Assembly (NCBI GenBank): GCA_030146745.1
Contig: JASLBD010000368.1
Span: 1 to 8,193 of the forward strand
Origin: Allosphingosinicella sp.
Lineage (GTDB): Bacteria > Pseudomonadota > Alphaproteobacteria > Sphingomonadales > Sphingomonadaceae
DNA: 8,193 nt
Direction: 5' to 3'
How positions within the stretch are numbered: the first letter of the stretch is position 1; the number at the start of each line of letters is the position of its first letter. Under the pieces are notes generated by a model. That model worked only from the letters and a program-made list of their open reading frames with translations, searched no databases and had not been told where the DNA came from. Below, piece by piece: positions 5,806-8,193 of this stretch. The position numbers were made by a program, and so were the translations under genes.

Positions 5806-6663
5806 TTGAAGAAAGTCAGAAAGGCGGTCTTCCCCGTCGCCGGCCTCGGCACCCGTTTTCTGCCCGCCACCAAGGCGGTGCCCAAGGAGATGCTGACCGT
5901 CGTCGACCGGCCGCTCATCCAATATGCTGTGGAAGAGGCGCTGGAGGCCGGGATCGAGCAGATGATCTTCGTCACCGGCCGCGGCAAGACCGCGCTCGAG
6001 GATCATTTCGACATCGCCTACGAGCTCGAGGCCACCATGCGCGGGCGCGGCAAATCGCTCGACATACTGAACAGCACGCGTATGCCGCCCGGCTCGGTGG
6101 TCGCCGTCCGCCAGCAGGAGCCGCTCGGCCTCGGCCATGCCGTCTGGTGCGCCCGCGAGATTGTCGGCGACGAGCCGTTCGCCGTGTTCCTGCCCGACGA
6201 GGTGATGGTCGGAAGCCCCAACTGCACCCGCCAGCTCGTCGACGCCTATGAGAAGGTCGGCGGCAACGTCGTCGCCGTCCTCGAGGTGCCGCCCGAGGAG
6301 ACCCACAAATACGGAGTCGTCGATCCGGGCGCGCGCGACGGCAAGCTCACCGAGATCAAGGGGCTGGTCGAGAAGCCGGCGCCCGGAACGGCGCCTTCGA
6401 ACCTGATGCTTCCGGGCCGCTACGTCCTCCAGCCCGAGATCATGGAGGCGCTGGGCAAGGTGGGGCGGGGCGCCGGCGGCGAGATCCAGCTCACCGACGC
6501 GATGGCGGCGATGATCGGCACCCAGCCCTTCCACGGCCTCGCCTTCGACGGCGAGCGCCACGATTGCGGCCACACATTGGGCTTCGTCATCGCCAACGTC
6601 GCACTGGCGCTGAAGCGGGACGACGTCGCGCCGGCCCTGCGCGACTATCTGAGCGGCCTCTAG
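5806..6663 (+). CDS. galU: UTP-glucose-1-phosphate uridylyltransferase
   Basis: The protein has 285 residues and makes UDP-glucose from UTP and glucose 1-phosphate for exopolysaccharide, LPS and glycan synthesis in the cytoplasm. The N-terminal nucleotide-binding signature is at residues 11-30 (VAGLGTRFLPATKAVPKEML). PLGLGHAVWCARE (106-118), metal-site Asp131 in FLPDEVM, VEKP with Lys190, GEIQLTDA (225-232) and HDCGHTLGF (252-260) follow in family order. The length is normal for bacterial GalU. The start is TTG, with a good ribosome binding site five bases before it. The TAG stop at 6661-6663 directly abuts the ATG of the metal transporter gene, suggesting translational coupling. The gene is probably transcribed with the small lipoprotein upstream. 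Related nucleotidyltransferases such as RmlA are less likely because the GalU-type motifs are all present. Confidence 0.96.
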   Translation: MKKVRKAVFPVAGLGTRFLPATKAVPKEMLTVVDRPLIQYAVEEALEAGIEQMIFVTGRGKTALEDHFDIAYELEATMRGRGKSLDILNSTRMPPGSVVAVRQQEPLGLGHAVWCAREIVGDEPFAVFLPDEVMVGSPNCTRQLVDAYEKVGGNVVAVLEVPPEETHKYGVVDPGARDGKLTEIKGLVEKPAPGTAPSNLMLPGRYVLQPEIMEALGKVGRGAGGEIQLTDAMAAMIGTQPFHGLAFDGERHDCGHTLGFVIANVALALKRDDVAPALRDYLSGL

Positions 6664-7626
6664 ATGAGCTGCGCGGCCATCCTCGTCGGCGACGGACCCG
6701 TCCGGCCGGTGAAGGGCGAGGAGGCCGCCCTTTATTCTGGCCCCGGCTTTGTCTGGGTCCATGTCGACGGCGGCAGCGACGAGGAATTGCACCTGCTGCG
6801 CGGCAACGACATTCCCGATGTCGCCGCCAATGCCCTGGTCGCCACGGAGACCCGCCCGCGCTGCGACCGGATCGAGGAGGGCGCCATCGTCAACCTTCGC
6901 GGCCTCGCGGCGGAGGAGCTGGACGACAGCGACCGGCTCGTCTCGATCCGTATGTGGGTGAGGCGCGGCAGGGTGAGCAGCGTCACCCGGCGGTCGCTCG
7001 CCGCGACCCCGGCCGTTGCCGCGATGATGGAGTCGGGAAGGATCCTGGATCCGGGCGATCTCGTCGCCGCCTTCGCCCGGGCCATTTCGAGGGAGCTCGA
7101 TCCGGAAGTCGCGCAGCTCGGCGACACGCTGGACGATTATGAGAGCGAGCTGGACGACAGCCGCGCTCTCTACCGCCTGCGCAGCGCCATCGCTCGAATC
7201 CGCTCCGATGCCATCGCCTATCGCCGCTTCGTGGCCCCCAATCGCGACGCGCTCCTGACGCTTGCCGATCTGGACTTCGACTGGCTGGCCGAAGAGGACC
7301 GGCTCCACATCCGCGAGGCCGCCGACCGCTTCGCCCGGATGACCGAGGAGCTGGAAGCGGTGCGCGAGCGCTCCGCTTTGCTCCACGAGCAGCTCACCGA
7401 TCTGCGCGGCGAGCAGATGGATGCGCGCGCGCTGGTCATCTCGATCGTCGCCTTCATCTTCCTGCCGCTGACCTTCATCACCGGCCTGCTCGGGATGAAC
7501 GTGGAGGGCATACCCTATGCGCAGGAGCCCTGGGCTTTCTGGGGCGTGGTCGTCTTCTGCGTGGCGATCGGAGCTCTGGTGCTGGGCTGGTTCATGTGGA
7601 GGCACTGGCTTAGGCGGTCGGGATAG
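6664..7626 (+). CDS. CorA/ZntB-family divalent metal transporter
   Basis: The protein has 320 residues. A large cytoplasmic N-terminal domain (about 1-240) ends in a long charged helix, LHIREAADRFARMTEELEAV and onward (about 214-254). Two C-terminal membrane helices follow, at about 256-275 and 291-311. Between them is the selectivity signature GMN (277-279) in LLGMNVEGIP, the hallmark of pentameric CorA-type channels. GMN followed by V-x-GIP, a short periplasmic loop (YAQEPWAFW) and a compact N-domain resemble ZntB zinc transporters more than magnesium CorA. Substrate cannot be settled from sequence. The ATG immediately follows the galU stop with no intervening base, and the ribosome binding site inside galU is weak, so translation probably depends on galU. 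An alternative name is magnesium transporter CorA family protein. Confidence 0.92.
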   Translation: MSCAAILVGDGPVRPVKGEEAALYSGPGFVWVHVDGGSDEELHLLRGNDIPDVAANALVATETRPRCDRIEEGAIVNLRGLAAEELDDSDRLVSIRMWVRRGRVSSVTRRSLAATPAVAAMMESGRILDPGDLVAAFARAISRELDPEVAQLGDTLDDYESELDDSRALYRLRSAIARIRSDAIAYRRFVAPNRDALLTLADLDFDWLAEEDRLHIREAADRFARMTEELEAVRERSALLHEQLTDLRGEQMDARALVISIVAFIFLPLTFITGLLGMNVEGIPYAQEPWAFWGVVVFCVAIGALVLGWFMWRHWLRRSG

Positions 7627-7633
7627 GGGGGAA

Positions 7634-7730
7634 CCCCAAGCGTCATGCCGAACTTGTTTCAGCATCCAGGTCGGAGCTGCCTCGGGGGACGAGAACTGGA
7701 CCTGAAACAAGTTCAGGGTGACGCTTGGGG
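7634..7730. repeat. Long intergenic palindrome (REP-like)
   Basis: Arms 7634-7662 and 7702-7730 are inverted copies matching at 26 of 29 positions, both ends being CCCCAAGCGTCA and its inverse. The loop is 39 bases. The right half also matches bases 258-291, which shows a dispersed family. It begins seven bases after the stop of the metal transporter gene. On the other strand the right arm carries the last codons and stop of the 63-residue gene. It may form an RNA hairpin that ends or protects both convergent transcripts. No T-tract follows. Confidence 0.88.
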
Positions 7731-7904
7731 AAGGTCGACCTTTACCGCTCGGGACTCAATCGGAAGCAGCAGAAGCGCGAGCGCGCATACCGCGCCGGCC
7801 GCGGCCATGAGGTAAGCTCTCCGGCGGTAATCCCGCACGGCCTGGACGGCGCAATAGATCGACACCAGCAGCAGTACGGCCATCCAGGCGGCCATGTCCG
7901 CCAT
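7713..7904 (-). CDS. Small two-helix membrane protein downstream of ribH
   Basis: The protein has 63 residues. I do not recognise a named family. Two hydrophobic segments are visible, about 4-23 and 31-49, joined by a positively charged turn RDYRRR (24-29), so both ends probably face the periplasm by the positive-inside rule. The start ATG at 7902-7904 lies one base past the ribH stop, with GGGGG inside the ribH end about five bases upstream, so it is probably co-translated with ribH. The last five residues (PQASP) and the TGA are encoded within the right arm of the 7634-7730 palindrome. The native C-terminus may therefore have been replaced by the repeat. A role in riboflavin metabolism is not implied by position alone. 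Confidence 0.7.
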   Translation of the reverse strand: MADMAAWMAVLLLVSIYCAVQAVRDYRRRAYLMAAAGAVCALALLLLPIESRAVKVDLPQASP

Positions 7905-7905
7905 C

Positions 7906-8193
7906 CTAGCCCCCGAACCTCTCGCGCAGCGCCATCATCGCCAGCGCCGCCTTGGCCGCCTCGCCGCCCTTGTCCTTTTCGTCCGGCCGGGCGCGGGCCA
8001 GCGCCTGGGCCTCGTTCTCGACCGTCAATATGCCGTTGCCGATCGCCAGCCGGTCCAGGGTCAGCGCCATGATCCCGCGCGCGCTTTCGCCGGCGACGAT
8101 CTCGAAATGATAGGTTTCGCCCCGGATCACCACGCCCAAAGCGACGAAGCCGTCATAGCGCTCCGTCTCCGCGGCCAGCGCGATCGCCGCCGG
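7906..8193 (-). CDS. ribH: 6,7-dimethyl-8-ribityllumazine synthase, C-terminal part (5' end outside window)
   Basis: 95 residues are visible and the frame is open to the window edge. It begins [20 protein letters not shown], followed by [30 protein letters not shown] and [13 protein letters not shown]. These are the standard lumazine synthase blocks: the IRGxTxHF/Y(D/E) segment carries the phosphate-binding turn and the conserved catalytic histidine (residue 29 of the visible part), and the GNGxLTVEN and KGxEAAxAAL segments complete the active-site interface. The enzyme condenses a ribityl-uracil with dihydroxybutanone phosphate in riboflavin synthesis. An internal TTG at 8137-8139 is not the start, because strong homology continues upstream of it. 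The stop TAG is one base from the ATG of the small membrane protein gene. Confidence 0.96.
   Translation of the reverse strand, partial: PAAIALAAETERYDGFVALGVVIRGETYHFEIVAGESARGIMALTLDRLAIGNGILTVENEAQALARARPDEKDKGGEAAKAALAMMALRERFGG

Noticed and set aside
5339..5806. A 155-codon minus-strand frame over the lipoprotein and spacer
   Set aside because: It overlaps the tlpA-like start and the lipoprotein, which both have lipoboxes. The alternative protein is Arg/Gly/Ser-rich with no signature.
5518..7710. A 730-codon open frame on the minus strand across galU and the transporter gene
   Set aside because: It mirrors two clearly recognised plus-strand genes, has no recognisable domain, and is rich in Arg, Gly, Ala and Asp, as expected from antisense reading of high-GC coding DNA. 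No ribosome binding site or neighbour supports it.
7634..7730. The palindrome as a classical intrinsic terminator
   Set aside because: The stem is strong but no T-run follows on either strand and the loop is 39 bases, so only a structural or 3'-end role can be suggested.

Overview
The window looks like chromosomal DNA from a high-GC alphaproteobacterium, most likely of the Sphingomonadales. The evidence is a Usg-family protein, a pyrimidine 5'-nucleotidase-like HAD gene overlapping dapD, a small lipoprotein with an ELLTP...SEER...FDLPP tail of a kind I associate with sphingomonads, an S8 serine protease with a probable C-terminal beta-barrel, and intergenic palindromes of the GTCATCCCGGCG and CTGAAAC..GTTCAGGGTGAC types. 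I saw no tRNA, rRNA, CRISPR array, insertion sequence or phage gene. Coding density is high, and no gap between genes exceeds about 170 bases.

Layout. Bases 1-219 hold the end of a Usg-family gene, followed by a spacer with half of a dispersed repeat. A small DUF1622 membrane protein (351-743, +) converges, with a 2-base gap, on a 768-residue lipoprotein subtilase (746-3052, -). That protein has an 18-proline linker and a C-terminal region that looks like an outer-membrane beta-barrel. A divergent spacer leads to a HAD phosphatase (3160-3837, +), whose stop overlaps the start of dapD (3834-4658, +). A composite inverted repeat (4661-4812) separates dapD from a convergent TlpA-like thioredoxin lipoprotein (4825-5391, -). 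Next on the + strand come a small proline-rich lipoprotein (5520-5771), galU with a TTG start (5806-6663) and, with no intervening base, a CorA/ZntB-type metal transporter (6664-7626). A second palindrome (7634-7730) separates the transporter from a - strand pair: a 63-residue membrane protein (7713-7904) and the C-terminal part of ribH (7906-8193).

How the genes work together. Most are housekeeping genes: lysine/diaminopimelate synthesis (dapD), UDP-glucose synthesis (galU), riboflavin synthesis (ribH), metal transport and envelope thiol chemistry. The least ordinary gene is the lipidated S8 protease, whose architecture recalls the surface proteases NalP and SphB1. Other points worth a look are the repeat that supplies the last five codons and stop of the 63-residue protein, and the small lipoprotein, which I remember beside argH and lysA but which here stands between tlpA and galU. 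I found no clear novel defence, mobile or secondary-metabolite system.
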